Of a stretch of 64,000 nucleotides of DNA, positions 43,913-52,194 are shown in pieces. A model generated the notes under the pieces. It made no database searches. It saw only the letters and a program-made list of their open reading frames with translations, and had not been told where the DNA came from. Within the stretch, counting starts at the first letter, position 1; every line of letters starts with the position of its first letter. Made by a program: the position numbers and the translations under genes. The stretch spans positions 2,318,001-2,382,000 of the forward strand of contig NZ_CP051428.1 in NCBI RefSeq assembly GCF_012676905.1, in the 5' to 3' direction. This DNA comes from Paenibacillus albicereus (GTDB taxonomy: Bacteria > Bacillota > Bacilli > Paenibacillales > Paenibacillaceae).

Positions 43913-44263
43913 ATGACCGTGCATGTCGTCTTCCGCGAGGAGGAGCTTGCCATAGGCGAAGCCCGCCTGACGCGGATCGGCGAGCGGGAGCTCGTCGTCT
44001 ACCGCCTGCAGGACGGCTACTACGCGCTGAACAACTATTGTCCGCATCAAGGCGCGCCGATGCTTGCCGGCCGCGTGGCCGGCACGAACGTCCCGTCGGA
44101 CGTCTATTGCTACCGCTACGACCGCGACGGCGAGATCGTCCGCTGTCCCTGGCATGGCTGGGAGTTCGACATCAAGTCCGGGCGATCGCTGTTCAGCGAC
44201 CGTGTCCGCGTGAAGTCGTATCCCGTCGTCGTCGAGGACGGGGCAGTCGGAATCGTGCTCTAG
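43913..44263 (+). CDS. Stand-alone Rieske [2Fe-2S] protein
   Basis: 116 residues. Cluster ligands lie in CPHQGAPM and CPWHGWEF, the C-x-H-x(n)-C-x2-H pattern of dioxygenase-type Rieske ferredoxins, without the disulfide cysteines of the QcrA type. The spacer between the motifs is long because of an insert (GTNVPSDVYCYRYDRDG). GGGAGGAGG at 43897-43905 serves ATG 43913. No oxygenase alpha subunit or reductase is encoded nearby, so its partner is unknown. Confidence 0.92.
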   Translation: MTVHVVFREEELAIGEARLTRIGERELVVYRLQDGYYALNNYCPHQGAPMLAGRVAGTNVPSDVYCYRYDRDGEIVRCPWHGWEFDIKSGRSLFSDRVRVKSYPVVVEDGAVGIVL

Positions 44264-44265
44264 GG

Positions 44266-44310
44266 AAAAGGACCTCCCGTGCCGCCAAGCGGACAAGGAG
44301 GCCCTTTTTT
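44266..44310 (+). terminator. Terminator of the transporter-amidohydrolase-Rieske operon
   Basis: AAAAGGACCTCC (44266-44277) pairs with GGAGGCCCTTTT (44297-44308) with one mismatch, followed by further T residues. Confidence 0.8.
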
Positions 44311-44353
44311 CATGGACAGCGCCAGGAGCCGCGTTGCGTCCCGCTCCATTCGA

Positions 44354-44383
44354 TAGACAAATCGAAGACGGAGAGCTTATGAT
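44354..44383 (+). promoter_or_regulatory. Candidate promoter for the PNPOx fragment and hxlR-like gene
   Basis: TAGACA (44354-44359) and TATGAT (44378-44383) have an 18-base spacer. The start site would be near 44390, 39 bases before the next start codon. Confidence 0.6.
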
Positions 44384-44428
44384 GACGGGTACAAGCTGCA
44401 ATTCCGATGGTCAAGAAAGGATGCCGCA

Positions 44429-44725
44429 ATGAAGCCTTATTTCAATGGAAAAGCCTGGATCGTGAAGGATCCCGAACGCTTGCGGCCGCTCGCCGCTTTC
44501 GGCAAAGTCCCGCTGCTCGGCATCGGCATCGAGGTGGAGGAATGCTACATGCACTGCGCCAAGGCGTTCAAGCGCTCCCATGCCTGGGAGCAGCAGCATT
44601 GGCTGCCTGCGGAGGAGCGGCCGCGCTCGGCCGAGATCATCTCGGCGCATGTGCGGCAGCTCGGACTGTCGCCGGAAGACATCGCCGCCTCGCAGCGGGA
44701 AAGCTTCACGAAGCGGCTTTATTGA
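44429..44725 (+). pseudogene. C-terminal fragment of a pyridoxamine 5'-phosphate oxidase-like protein
   Basis: 98 residues that resemble only the C-terminal half of PNPOx-like flavoproteins of the MSMEG-type group: a VEVEECYMHCAKAFKRS segment and the SAEIISAH tail are characteristic. The N-terminal FMN-binding half (LFLIPG, RVNG type motifs) is absent, and the frame is stopped by TAG at 44354, with no recognisable upstream coding sequence. AAAGGA at 44416-44421 gives an ATG start, so a short protein may still be made. Either a decayed gene or a trimmed protein. Confidence 0.65.
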
Positions 44726-44778
44726 ACCCGACGGCGAAGGCGAGCCGACCGAAACAAGCAGAGAAGCGAGGCGAAACG

Positions 44779-45162
44779 ATGGACAAACCGACCCGGGACA
44801 CCTGCGTGCCTACCGGAGTGAAGCTGGGCGATACCGGCTTCGGCTACACGCTGTCCCTGATCAGCGGCAAGTACAAGATCATCGTGCTTTACTGGCTGGC
44901 CGAGAACGGAATCATGCGCCACAACGAGCTGCAGCGCAGCATCGGCACGATTTCGTTCAAGACGCTGGCCGTCACGCTGAAGGAGCTGGAGGCCGAGGGC
45001 CTCGTCTTCCGCAACGAATATCCGCAGATTCCGCCGAAAGTGGAATACGGCTTGACCGAGCGGGGCCGCTCCCTCCTTCCGCTGCTGGACCTGATGTGCA
45101 GATGGGGAGAAGCGAACCGGTCCGATGCTCCGCAGGAGGATGGACAGCCCTCTCGCTCATAG
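44779..45162 (+). CDS. HxlR family transcriptional regulator
   Basis: 127 residues. The winged helix (about 20-110) has ISGKYKIIVLYWLAENGIMRH and LKELEAEGLVFRNEYPQIPPKVEYGLT, typical of HxlR. A Cys near the N-terminus (DTCVPTG) is in the place used for redox or electrophile sensing by YodB/HypR-type members. The frame opens at 44407, but GAGGCG at 44768-44773 fits ATG 44779. Its 3' end overlaps a convergent flavoprotein gene by six bases, and that enzyme is a plausible target. Confidence 0.9.
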   Translation: MDKPTRDTCVPTGVKLGDTGFGYTLSLISGKYKIIVLYWLAENGIMRHNELQRSIGTISFKTLAVTLKELEAEGLVFRNEYPQIPPKVEYGLTERGRSLLPLLDLMCRWGEANRSDAPQEDGQPSRS

Positions 45163-45720
45163 GGAGTCGAGGAACGCGATGTAGTCGCGCGCGCTCTGCT
45201 CCAGCTTGCCGGCGGGCAGCTCGGCTTCGCCGTTCTCCTCATTCCCGCCCTGCTCGGTTTCCTGGCCATAAAAGGCGAAGAGGGACCTATAATCCGCTTT
45301 GCAGTAGCGGAAGCTGACCTCGAACGGAGCCATCAGCTGCGGCAACGTATACCGGTACGTTCCGTTTTCCGCGTAGTCGCTTTCCTGGATGCCTGCGGAT
45401 ACGGCGAGCCCGACGCGGCGGTTTTCAAGCTTGTTTCCCTTCCTGCCGAAAGCCCACCCGTACAGAAGCACCTCGTCCAGCCATTTTTTCAGCAGCGGCG
45501 GCCCGTGGAACCAGTAGACCGGGAACTGGAGAACGAGATTGCCGTGGCTTTCGATGAGCTTCTGTTCGGCCTGGACGTCGATCTTCTCGTCCGGATAGGC
45601 TTCATGCAGCTCGTGGACGGTATAACGGTCCGGATGCTTTCTCAGCTCCTCGACCCATCTCTTATGGACGACGGAAGCGGTGGCCAGAGCAGGGTGGACG
45701 ACGATGACGAGCGTTTTCAT
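45157..45720 (-). CDS. NAD(P)H-dependent oxidoreductase (quinone reductase-like flavoprotein)
   Basis: 187 residues of the flavodoxin-like KefF/MdaB/YwrO type. The N-terminal VIVVHPALATASVVHK binds FMN/FAD phosphate, and LQFPVYWFHGPPLLKKWLDEVL is the family signature. The usual role is two-electron reduction of quinones or other electrophiles. GAGGAGG on the minus strand precedes ATG 45720, with a TATACT -10 box (plus 45754-45759). HxlR regulators commonly control such enzymes. The gap 45721-45910 holds nothing else. Confidence 0.92.
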   Translation of the reverse strand: MKTLVIVVHPALATASVVHKRWVEELRKHPDRYTVHELHEAYPDEKIDVQAEQKLIESHGNLVLQFPVYWFHGPPLLKKWLDEVLLYGWAFGRKGNKLENRRVGLAVSAGIQESDYAENGTYRYTLPQLMAPFEVSFRYCKADYRSLFAFYGQETEQGGNEENGEAELPAGKLEQSARDYIAFLDSL

Positions 45721-45910
45721 GGGACATGCCTCCTCGAATTCGGTGGTAGAGAGAGTATAGCCGAGATGGAGGCAGCGGGATAGAACGCACGTTCACGCGG
45801 GGTACTTACCTGAAGGTTCGCGCTCGTCGCATGCGCCGCTCCCGTCGCAGCATCCGCCCGCCTCGGCCGCAATCCGATGCGGGCTTCGGTGCTGCCGGAA
45901 ATCAAGCGGA

Positions 45911-46834
45911 TCAAGCCGCCTCCCGCTCGCTCCTCTTGGACGGACGCAGCTGCGTCTTCAGCTCCGGCAGCCGCAGCAGCGCGATGCCGGCCAGGACGAG
46001 CAGGGCGCCTGCGGCCGTGAGGCCGTTCAGCCGCTCGCCGTAGAGCGCGGCTCCGAGCCCGAGCGCCAGCGCCGGCGAGACATAGAGCCAGGTGGACGGG
46101 AAAAAGGCATTCGTCGCTCGGAGCAGCCAGGCGTACAGGCTGTGGCCGAGCATCGAGCCGACGGCGATCAGATAAAGCAGCGAGGCGACCGCCGGAACCG
46201 CATCCACGGATGCCGTGTCGATCCGTTCCGTGAACAGCGACAGCAGCGTCATGCCCGCGCCGCCGGCCAGCATCTGGCCGGCGTTGAGCGCGATCGGAGA
46301 GAGCGACGGCTCTTTTGCCAGCAGATGGCGCTGCAGCAGGCTGCCGGAGGCGTAGCCGAGCTGGCCGAGCAGCACGAGCAGGCAGCCGATCAGCCACGGC
46401 GTGCTCGGATGGGCCGCTGTCAGGCTCGGGAGCAGCAAGACGACGACGCCGGCGAAGCTGACGACCGTGCCGCGCCGTTCCAGCTTCGTCGAGCGCTTGT
46501 TCCAGACGGCGGACTGGAGCCAGAGGATCGCGATCGGAGCGGTGGCCGACAGGACGGCGGCCGTGCCGGAGTCGAGATGCTGCTCCGCCCAGTAGAGCGT
46601 CGCGAACGTGATGAACGTGCTGCCGAAGCCGATGAGCCACGTTTCTTTTCGCGCCAGCAGACGGAAGGAAGGCTTGCCGCGAAGGCGAAGCCAGAGCAGC
46701 AGCAGCGCTCCGGCCGCGAGAAACCGCGCTCCGGCCGAAAGCAGCGGCGGCAGGCCGGCCTCAACGCCGAGCTTGATGGCGAGGAAGGTCGTGCCGAAGA
46801 TGGCGCACATGAGGGAGTAAAGCAGAACGACCAT
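45911..46834 (-). CDS. EamA/DMT family transporter
   Basis: 307 residues with ten membrane helices in two EamA repeats (FGTTFLAIKLGVEAGLPPLL in the first, GHSLYAWLLRATNAFFPSTW in the second). DMT exporters move amino acids, metabolites or drugs; substrate is open. GGAGGC on the minus strand precedes ATG 46834. It diverges from a MocR regulator with 97 bases between, an arrangement typical of regulator-target pairs. Confidence 0.9.
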   Translation of the reverse strand: MVVLLYSLMCAIFGTTFLAIKLGVEAGLPPLLSAGARFLAAGALLLLWLRLRGKPSFRLLARKETWLIGFGSTFITFATLYWAEQHLDSGTAAVLSATAPIAILWLQSAVWNKRSTKLERRGTVVSFAGVVVLLLPSLTAAHPSTPWLIGCLLVLLGQLGYASGSLLQRHLLAKEPSLSPIALNAGQMLAGGAGMTLLSLFTERIDTASVDAVPAVASLLYLIAVGSMLGHSLYAWLLRATNAFFPSTWLYVSPALALGLGAALYGERLNGLTAAGALLVLAGIALLRLPELKTQLRPSKRSEREAA

Positions 46835-46852
46835 GGAAGCAGCCTCCTTTTG

Positions 46853-46911
46853 GCCTTCATCATACGATTGACAAACCGACCAGATGCGGCAATAGTAGAA
46901 CAGATGAAGGC
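46853..46911. promoter_or_regulatory. Paired 9-bp inverted repeats in the EamA/MocR divergent gap
   Basis: GCCTTCATC (46853-46861) and its exact reverse complement GATGAAGGC (46903-46911) flank a TTGACA box at 46868-46873 (with AATAGT at 46891-46896 as a -10). The sites are 50 bases apart centre to centre. They fit a two-site operator for the MocR protein. Confidence 0.55.
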
Positions 46912-46931
46912 AAGATCGGGAGGGATGGCGG

Positions 46932-48371
46932 ATGCGTCAAGCGGCGACGGCCGACGGGGTCGGCTCCAAAGGAAGGCGAGTCGAGGAGGCGCTGCGCAGC
47001 GGGCTGCGGCATGGACGCTGGGCGAAGGGGGAGAAGATTCCGTCGGTGCGCGCGATGGCGGAGGAGCTGGGCGTTCACCGCCTGACTGTGCTCAAGGGCT
47101 ACCGGCTGCTGGAGGAGGAGGGGCTGCTCGAATCGAGCTATCGGAGCGGCTATTATGTGCGGATGGAAATCCCCTCCGGCGAAGCGTCCGGCAGCGGCGT
47201 CCGCTGGAGCTATGGCGCCGAGGCGGGCTGCGTTGCCGAGAGCCGGCTGGCGGAAATCCATGGCCGGGCTGTCCGCTACCGGATGTCCGAGGCGCTGCTC
47301 GATCCGACGCTGCTGCCGAACCGTTTTCTTGCCAAGCACGCGCAGGAGGTCATCGCGAACCACCCGCTGCTGCTCAGCACCTACTCGACCGTCATGGGAG
47401 ACGAGGAGCTGAGGGAGGCGATGGCAGGCTACATGCGGGACCGCCGGCTGGAGCTGTCGGCCGAGGAGCTGATGGTCACGACCGGCGCCCAGCAAGGCAT
47501 CGATCTGGCGTTCCGGGCGCTGCTGCAGCCGGGCGACAAGGCGCTGATCGAGCGGCCGACCTACAGTCCGGCCATCGACTTGCTGCGCCAGCGGGGCGTC
47601 TGCGCGCTGCCGGTGGACATCCGGCCGGACGGCTACGACCTGGAGCAGGTGGAGAACCTCCTGGCGACGGAACGCCCGAAGCTGTTCTATCTCAACCCGA
47701 CGTTCCACAATCCGACGGGGTACACGGTGCCGGTCCGGCAGCGCAAGGCGCTGCTCGAGCTGGCCGAGCGATACCGGTGCATCTTGGTCGAGGACGACGC
47801 GTACTCGGACCTCTATTTCCGCGAGCCTCCGCCGCCACCGCTGTTCGCCTACGATACCGAGGGCTGGGTCATTTACTTGCGTTCGTACAGCAAGTACATC
47901 GCGCCGGGACTGCGGATCGCCTTCCTTGCGGCGAGGCCTCCGCTCCTGTCGGCGATCCGTCCGCTCAAGGCGCTGTCGGACGGCGGCACGCCGCTGCTCG
48001 GGCAGAAGCTGTTCCAGTCCTTTTTCTTTTCGAGCCGCATGCAGGAGCATTTGGCCAAGCTGCGCGTAGCGGTCTCGATGCGCAAGGAAGCGATGGAGCG
48101 AGCGCTGTCGCCTTCCGGCTGGAGCTGGGAAAGTCCGGCCGGCGGGCTCAATCTGTGGGTGCGCCTGCCGCAGGGCCTGCGAGCCTCGCAGCTGCTGGAG
48201 CACAGCCTGGAGCTGTCCGCCGCCTTCGTGCCGGGACCGATCTGCGATCCGCTGGAAGCGATGCACGACCGCATCCGGCTCAGCTACTCAATGCTCGACG
48301 AGCGCAGGCTGGGCGAAGGGGTGGCGAAAGTCATCGAGGCGGCGGAGGGGGCTGCGGCAGGGAACGGCTGA
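46932..48371 (+). CDS. MocR/GabR-type PLP-dependent GntR regulator
   Basis: 479 residues. An N-terminal GntR winged helix (about 15-80; IPSVRAMAEELGVHRLTVLKGYRLLEEE split by a short loop) is joined by a linker to a class I aminotransferase-like domain. The PLP lysine is K321 in RSYSKYIAPGLR; NPTFHNPTGYTVP binds the cofactor phosphate region. Such proteins sense amino acids or vitamins through PLP chemistry. GGGAGGG at 46919-46925 precedes ATG 46932. Likely controls the divergent EamA exporter. Confidence 0.93.
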   Translation: MRQAATADGVGSKGRRVEEALRSGLRHGRWAKGEKIPSVRAMAEELGVHRLTVLKGYRLLEEEGLLESSYRSGYYVRMEIPSGEASGSGVRWSYGAEAGCVAESRLAEIHGRAVRYRMSEALLDPTLLPNRFLAKHAQEVIANHPLLLSTYSTVMGDEELREAMAGYMRDRRLELSAEELMVTTGAQQGIDLAFRALLQPGDKALIERPTYSPAIDLLRQRGVCALPVDIRPDGYDLEQVENLLATERPKLFYLNPTFHNPTGYTVPVRQRKALLELAERYRCILVEDDAYSDLYFREPPPPPLFAYDTEGWVIYLRSYSKYIAPGLRIAFLAARPPLLSAIRPLKALSDGGTPLLGQKLFQSFFFSSRMQEHLAKLRVAVSMRKEAMERALSPSGWSWESPAGGLNLWVRLPQGLRASQLLEHSLELSAAFVPGPICDPLEAMHDRIRLSYSMLDERRLGEGVAKVIEAAEGAAAGNG

Positions 48372-48513
48372 TCGCCGCTCTCCTGGTCCAGGCGTCATGC
48401 AGGACGGAAAGCTGGTTTGACCGGCTTTCGGACCGCCAGGACGGGATGCGGGGCTTGCAGCTTGAAACGGGCGTAAAGGCTCCTCTGTGCACAAGCGCCG
48501 ATGGACATGGAAA

Positions 48514-48577
48514 AAAGCACCGGTCTGTCCCTTCCCGAACTCGGCTGAGTTCGGGGATGGGACGGACGAGGTGCTTT
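48514..48577 (-). terminator. Terminator of the pro-mtn operon
   Basis: On the minus strand, AAAGCACC (plus 48570-48577) pairs with GGTGCTTT (plus 48514-48521); GTCCC/GGGAC and CCCGAACTC/GAGTTCGGG helices continue inward. Six T residues follow on the minus strand. It lies just downstream of mtnB. Confidence 0.8.
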
Positions 48578-48614
48578 ATTTGGGTTCCAAGCTTGATTGC
48601 TCGGTTCGTGCCGC

Positions 48615-49277
48615 TCAGCGGCGGCTGCCCTGCAGCAGCTCCCAGCGGTAGACGTATTCGAACAGGAACTCGAACGACTCGAGATGGCGCTTCGCCTCGA
48701 AGGCGTCCTTGCCCCAGGCGTAGATGCCATGCTTGCGCAGCAGCACGCCCGGCAGGCGCGGCTGGAGCGCGTCCGTGATCTCCGGGACGATGCGCGGGAT
48801 GTCGGCGTAGTTCGGCACGATCGGGATCTCGATGTGCGCTTCTTCCTCCCAGATGCCGAGCCCCTTGATGAGCTCGACGCCTGTGACCGGGACGGAGCGG
48901 CGCTCCCAGAACCACTCCGAGATGACGTTGCTGTAGACGGAATGGATATGGAAGATGGCGCCCGCCCCGGTGAGGCGGTAGATCTCGCAGTGGATCAGCG
49001 TCTCGGCGGACGGCTTCAGCGCCGTCGGCTCGCTCGGCTTGCCGTTCTGGTCGACGAGCAGGAAGTCCTCCGCCGTGCGCTTGGACTTGTCCTTGCCGCT
49101 CGCCGTGATGGCGAACTGGAAGTCGCCGGGCTCGAAGCCGCCGACGCGCACCGACAGGTTGCCGCTCGTGCCGGCGAACCAGCCGCGCGAGGCGAACAGC
49201 TCCTTGACCTCGGCCAGCTCGGCGTAGGCGCGCTGCTTTTCCTCCAGCCGCGCGAGGTGCTCTTGATACTCGCTCAT
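48615..49277 (-). CDS. mtnB: Methylthioribulose-1-phosphate dehydratase
   Basis: 220 residues, class II aldolase fold. Zinc ligands lie in HIHSVYSN and the later KHGIYAWG; SGNLSVR is the phosphate-binding part. It dehydrates methylthioribulose-1-phosphate in methionine salvage. ATG 49277 overlaps the mtnX stop. It is the last gene before the operon terminator. No acireductone dioxygenase (mtnD) gene follows within the window. Confidence 0.95.
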   Translation of the reverse strand: MSEYQEHLARLEEKQRAYAELAEVKELFASRGWFAGTSGNLSVRVGGFEPGDFQFAITASGKDKSKRTAEDFLLVDQNGKPSEPTALKPSAETLIHCEIYRLTGAGAIFHIHSVYSNVISEWFWERRSVPVTGVELIKGLGIWEEEAHIEIPIVPNYADIPRIVPEITDALQPRLPGVLLRKHGIYAWGKDAFEAKRHLESFEFLFEYVYRWELLQGSRR

Positions 49278-49969
49278 CGTACGTTCCTCTCTTTCTTGGC
49301 TTGCTGACGCTCCTCAAGGCCGCGCACGACATCGTGAAACGTCGAGAACTCCAGATGCGGCAGTCCGAGCTCCCGGCACTTGGCCGTGAGATGGGCGCGC
49401 GAGAAGACGAGATCGGCGAGCCTCGCCCCCTCGAAGTCGGTCACGCTGTCCCCGATCAGGATGCGCTCGTACCGGTCCGCCGGAAAGCGGCGGATGACGG
49501 CCGTCTTGCACATGCCGCAGCTGCCGTTCGGACAGTCGCCGTCGCAGCGGTGCGGCCATAGGATCTCGATGCGCTCCCCTCCGAAGTCGGCGCCGTTGCA
49601 ATAGATATGGTCATGCGGGATGCCGAACGGCTCCAGCAGCGGATAGACGAAGAAGTCGATGCCGCCGCTCGTGACGAAGAACTCGATGTCCTGATCCCGG
49701 CAATAGTCGAGCAGCTCGCGGAAGCCGTCCCGGATGACGGCATTGCCGATCGCGTAGCGGACGACCTCGTCCTTCATCGAGGCGGGGAGAAGGCGGAACA
49801 GCGAGCCGACGCCCTCCTGCACGGAGATGCGCTGGTCGATCGTATCCTGCACGAGCTGCTGCCAGCCTTGCGGATCGAAATGCTTGATGATCGCGACGAT
49901 GTTGTCGTTCTCGGTGATCGTGCCGTCGAAGTCGCAGAACAGCACTTGTTTTTTCGGTTCCAAGCTCAT
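49274..49969 (-). CDS. mtnX: 2-hydroxy-3-keto-5-methylthiopentenyl-1-phosphate phosphatase
   Basis: 231 residues of the HAD superfamily. The nucleophile motif is FCDFDGTIT (residues 11-19), motif II TSGGID and motif III/IV GDSVTDFEGA. A cysteine-rich insert (CDGDCPNGSCGMCK) is typical of the Bacillus MtnX type. It removes phosphate to give the acireductone. It lies between mtnW (55 bases upstream) and mtnB (ATGA overlap). Confidence 0.94.
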   Translation of the reverse strand: MSLEPKKQVLFCDFDGTITENDNIVAIIKHFDPQGWQQLVQDTIDQRISVQEGVGSLFRLLPASMKDEVVRYAIGNAVIRDGFRELLDYCRDQDIEFFVTSGGIDFFVYPLLEPFGIPHDHIYCNGADFGGERIEILWPHRCDGDCPNGSCGMCKTAVIRRFPADRYERILIGDSVTDFEGARLADLVFSRAHLTAKCRELGLPHLEFSTFHDVVRGLEERQQAKKERNVR

Positions 49970-50023
49970 CGCTCCATGCCTTCTTTCTCGGTTGCGAAAA
50001 TCGGTGGAGAGGGGGGCGTGGCG

Positions 50024-51271
50024 TTACGCCTCGCGCACTCCCCAGGCGTCCACGGCGGCGCGCAGCGCCTCGCGTCCCGGCTCCTGCGCCGCCTGCTGCA
50101 GCGGAATGCCCGCCATGGAGGCATCGATCGCCTGGCGGAACGCATGGCCGCCGGCGGCAGCGCCGCCGGGATGGCCGTGCACGCCGCCGCCCGCGTTGAC
50201 GACCGACTCGATGCCGAAATCGCGCAGCAGCAGCGGCACGAGGCCGGGGTGGATGCCGGCGGACGGCACCGGGAAGCTCGTCCGCATCGGACGGGTCGGA
50301 TCGAGCAACGCCGCAGTGATCGCGAGATTCTCTTCCTTGGGCATGACGACCGAGCCGTACGGCGAAGGGAAGAGCACGAGGTCGGCGCCGGCGAGCCGCA
50401 TCAGCTTGCCGAGCAGCAGCGGGGCGGCGATGCCGTAGTGCGGCGACGGATAGAACGCGCCGGCCATCGCCGGATGGGCGGCGATCGGCACATTCACGGA
50501 CGGATCGGCCGCCAGCTCATGCAGCGCGTCGTAGCCGTAGGCGAGCGCGTTGAACAGCAGCGCGTTGGCGCCTTCGGCGATCGCCCGTCGCGCCTGCTCA
50601 TGCAGCCGCGACGTCGGGCCGGTCAGGTTGACGGCATAGAGCAGCTTCTGTCCCGTCTGCTCGGATGCCCGGCGGGCGGCCTCCATGCACACCGCGACGC
50701 GGCGGTCGATGCCGATCTCCTCGTTCTCGAACAGGATCTCGTCATCCTTGATCAGATCGACGCCGCCGAGAGCCTGCTGGTAGAACTGCTCCTCGAGCCC
50801 GCGCAGATCATGGCCGATGACGGATTTGAAGATGCTCATCAGCAGCGGACGGCCGTGGACGCCGAGCTGCTCTCGCACGCCGGCGATGCCGAACTTCGGT
50901 CCGGCGAACGCGCCTTGGAAGCCTTCCGACACGTCCAGATCCAGCAGCTTGACCCGTCCGTCCATCGACAGCTTGCCAAAGACGGTGACGAGCAGCGCGG
51001 GAATGTCGCGGCTGAAGTTGAGATCGGGGTAGGCGATGCGGATGTCGGCATGCCGGCTGCCCGGAGATCCGTCTCCTTCATGCTCCTCGATGGAGAGGAC
51101 GCGTCCGAGATGCTTCTCCATCTCGGCCTTGCGCAGCTCGGGCAGATCGGTCCAGCTGCCTACCGTCAGGCCGACCGCGATGGACTGGGCCTTTTCGGCG
51201 AAATCGGCCTTGTCGTCATGGACGCGGTACGTCGCGACGCACATGCCGGCGGGAATCGTCGTCTCACTCAC
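50024..51271 (-). CDS. mtnW: 2,3-diketo-5-methylthiopentyl-1-phosphate enolase (RuBisCO-like)
   Basis: 415 residues, form IV RuBisCO-like protein. The active-site region GGVDLIKDDE carries the lysine that is carbamylated and Mg-binding acids; PAFYPSPHYG-like and AGGGVHGHPGG segments bind phosphate. It enolises the diketo intermediate. GTG 51271 overlaps the proC stop by eight bases, so it is translated together with proline genes. Together with mtnX and mtnB it forms the usual W-X-B block of bacilli. Confidence 0.95.
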   Translation of the reverse strand: MSETTIPAGMCVATYRVHDDKADFAEKAQSIAVGLTVGSWTDLPELRKAEMEKHLGRVLSIEEHEGDGSPGSRHADIRIAYPDLNFSRDIPALLVTVFGKLSMDGRVKLLDLDVSEGFQGAFAGPKFGIAGVREQLGVHGRPLLMSIFKSVIGHDLRGLEEQFYQQALGGVDLIKDDEILFENEEIGIDRRVAVCMEAARRASEQTGQKLLYAVNLTGPTSRLHEQARRAIAEGANALLFNALAYGYDALHELAADPSVNVPIAAHPAMAGAFYPSPHYGIAAPLLLGKLMRLAGADLVLFPSPYGSVVMPKEENLAITAALLDPTRPMRTSFPVPSAGIHPGLVPLLLRDFGIESVVNAGGGVHGHPGGAAAGGHAFRQAIDASMAGIPLQQAAQEPGREALRAAVDAWGVREA

Positions 51272-52163
51272 CTAGAACGCTCCTTTCCAGATCGCGGCCG
51301 ATTTCGGAAGCGCGCTCGGCCGATTTTTTCATTCCTTGGCGGAAATGCAGGCCGACCCCATGCTCCTCCATGAGCGCGATCGCCGCCTGGGTCGTGCCGC
51401 CGGGACTCGTCACCTGGCGGCGCAGCTCGGCCGGCTCCTCGCCGGTAACCCGCATCATCTCGGCGGCGCCGAGCATCGTCTGCACGGTCAGCTCGCGCGC
51501 GAGCGCGCTGTCGAGACCGAGCTCGACGCCGGCCTGGATCATCGATTCCATGATGTAGTAGAGATAAGCCGGGCCGCTGCCGGACACGCCGGTCACCGCT
51601 TCGAGGAGCGGCTCCTCGACCGTGACCGTCATGCCGACGGAGCGGAACAGCTGCTCGCCGATGCGGCGCTGCTCGTCGCTGGCCTCGCCGGAGAAGCTGA
51701 GGCCGGTCGCGCCGAGGCCGATCGAGCTGGACGTGTTGGGCATCGTGCGCACGACCGCCAGCGGCTGCCCCAGCAGCGCCTGGATCGTCCGGATGGAGAG
51801 TCCGGCGATCATCGAGACGATCAGCTGTCCGGGCCGCAGCGTGGCGGCGACGGAGCGGAGCGCCTCCTCGGCGTCCTTGGGCTTCATGCTCAGGATGACG
51901 ACATCGGCCTCGGTCAGCAGCCGATCCTTGTCCTCCGGCGTCTCGGCGGTCGTCACGCCGTACAGGGCGCGGAGGTCGGCCAGGCGCTGGCCGCCGCTGC
52001 GGTTGAACATGCCGATCTGCTCCGGCGGGCACAGCTGGCGGCCGGTCATGCCGCGGGCGACGGCTTCGGCCATCGAGCCGGCTCCGTAAAAGCAGAAGCG
52101 CAGCTGCTGGAGCGGCGCATCGGGAGCGGCCGGCGTAGCGCCGGCCGCGGATTGCATCGTCAT
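51264..52163 (-). CDS. proC: Pyrroline-5-carboxylate reductase
   Basis: 299 residues, about 25 longer at the N-terminus than many ProC proteins because of an Ala/Pro-rich start. NAD(P)-binding FYGAGSMAEAVARG, VILSMKPKD and the signature GVSGSGPAYLYYIMESM with TSPGGTT are clear. It makes proline from pyrroline-5-carboxylate. GAGGAGG (plus 52177-52183) precedes ATG 52163; an in-frame ATG six bases on is an alternative. It follows proA by 31 bases. Confidence 0.95.
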   Translation of the reverse strand: MTMQSAAGATPAAPDAPLQQLRFCFYGAGSMAEAVARGMTGRQLCPPEQIGMFNRSGGQRLADLRALYGVTTAETPEDKDRLLTEADVVILSMKPKDAEEALRSVAATLRPGQLIVSMIAGLSIRTIQALLGQPLAVVRTMPNTSSSIGLGATGLSFSGEASDEQRRIGEQLFRSVGMTVTVEEPLLEAVTGVSGSGPAYLYYIMESMIQAGVELGLDSALARELTVQTMLGAAEMMRVTGEEPAELRRQVTSPGGTTQAAIALMEEHGVGLHFRQGMKKSAERASEIGRDLERSVLGE

Positions 52164-52194
52164 ATCGGTTCAGTTGCCTCCTCAGGTGGCGGAA

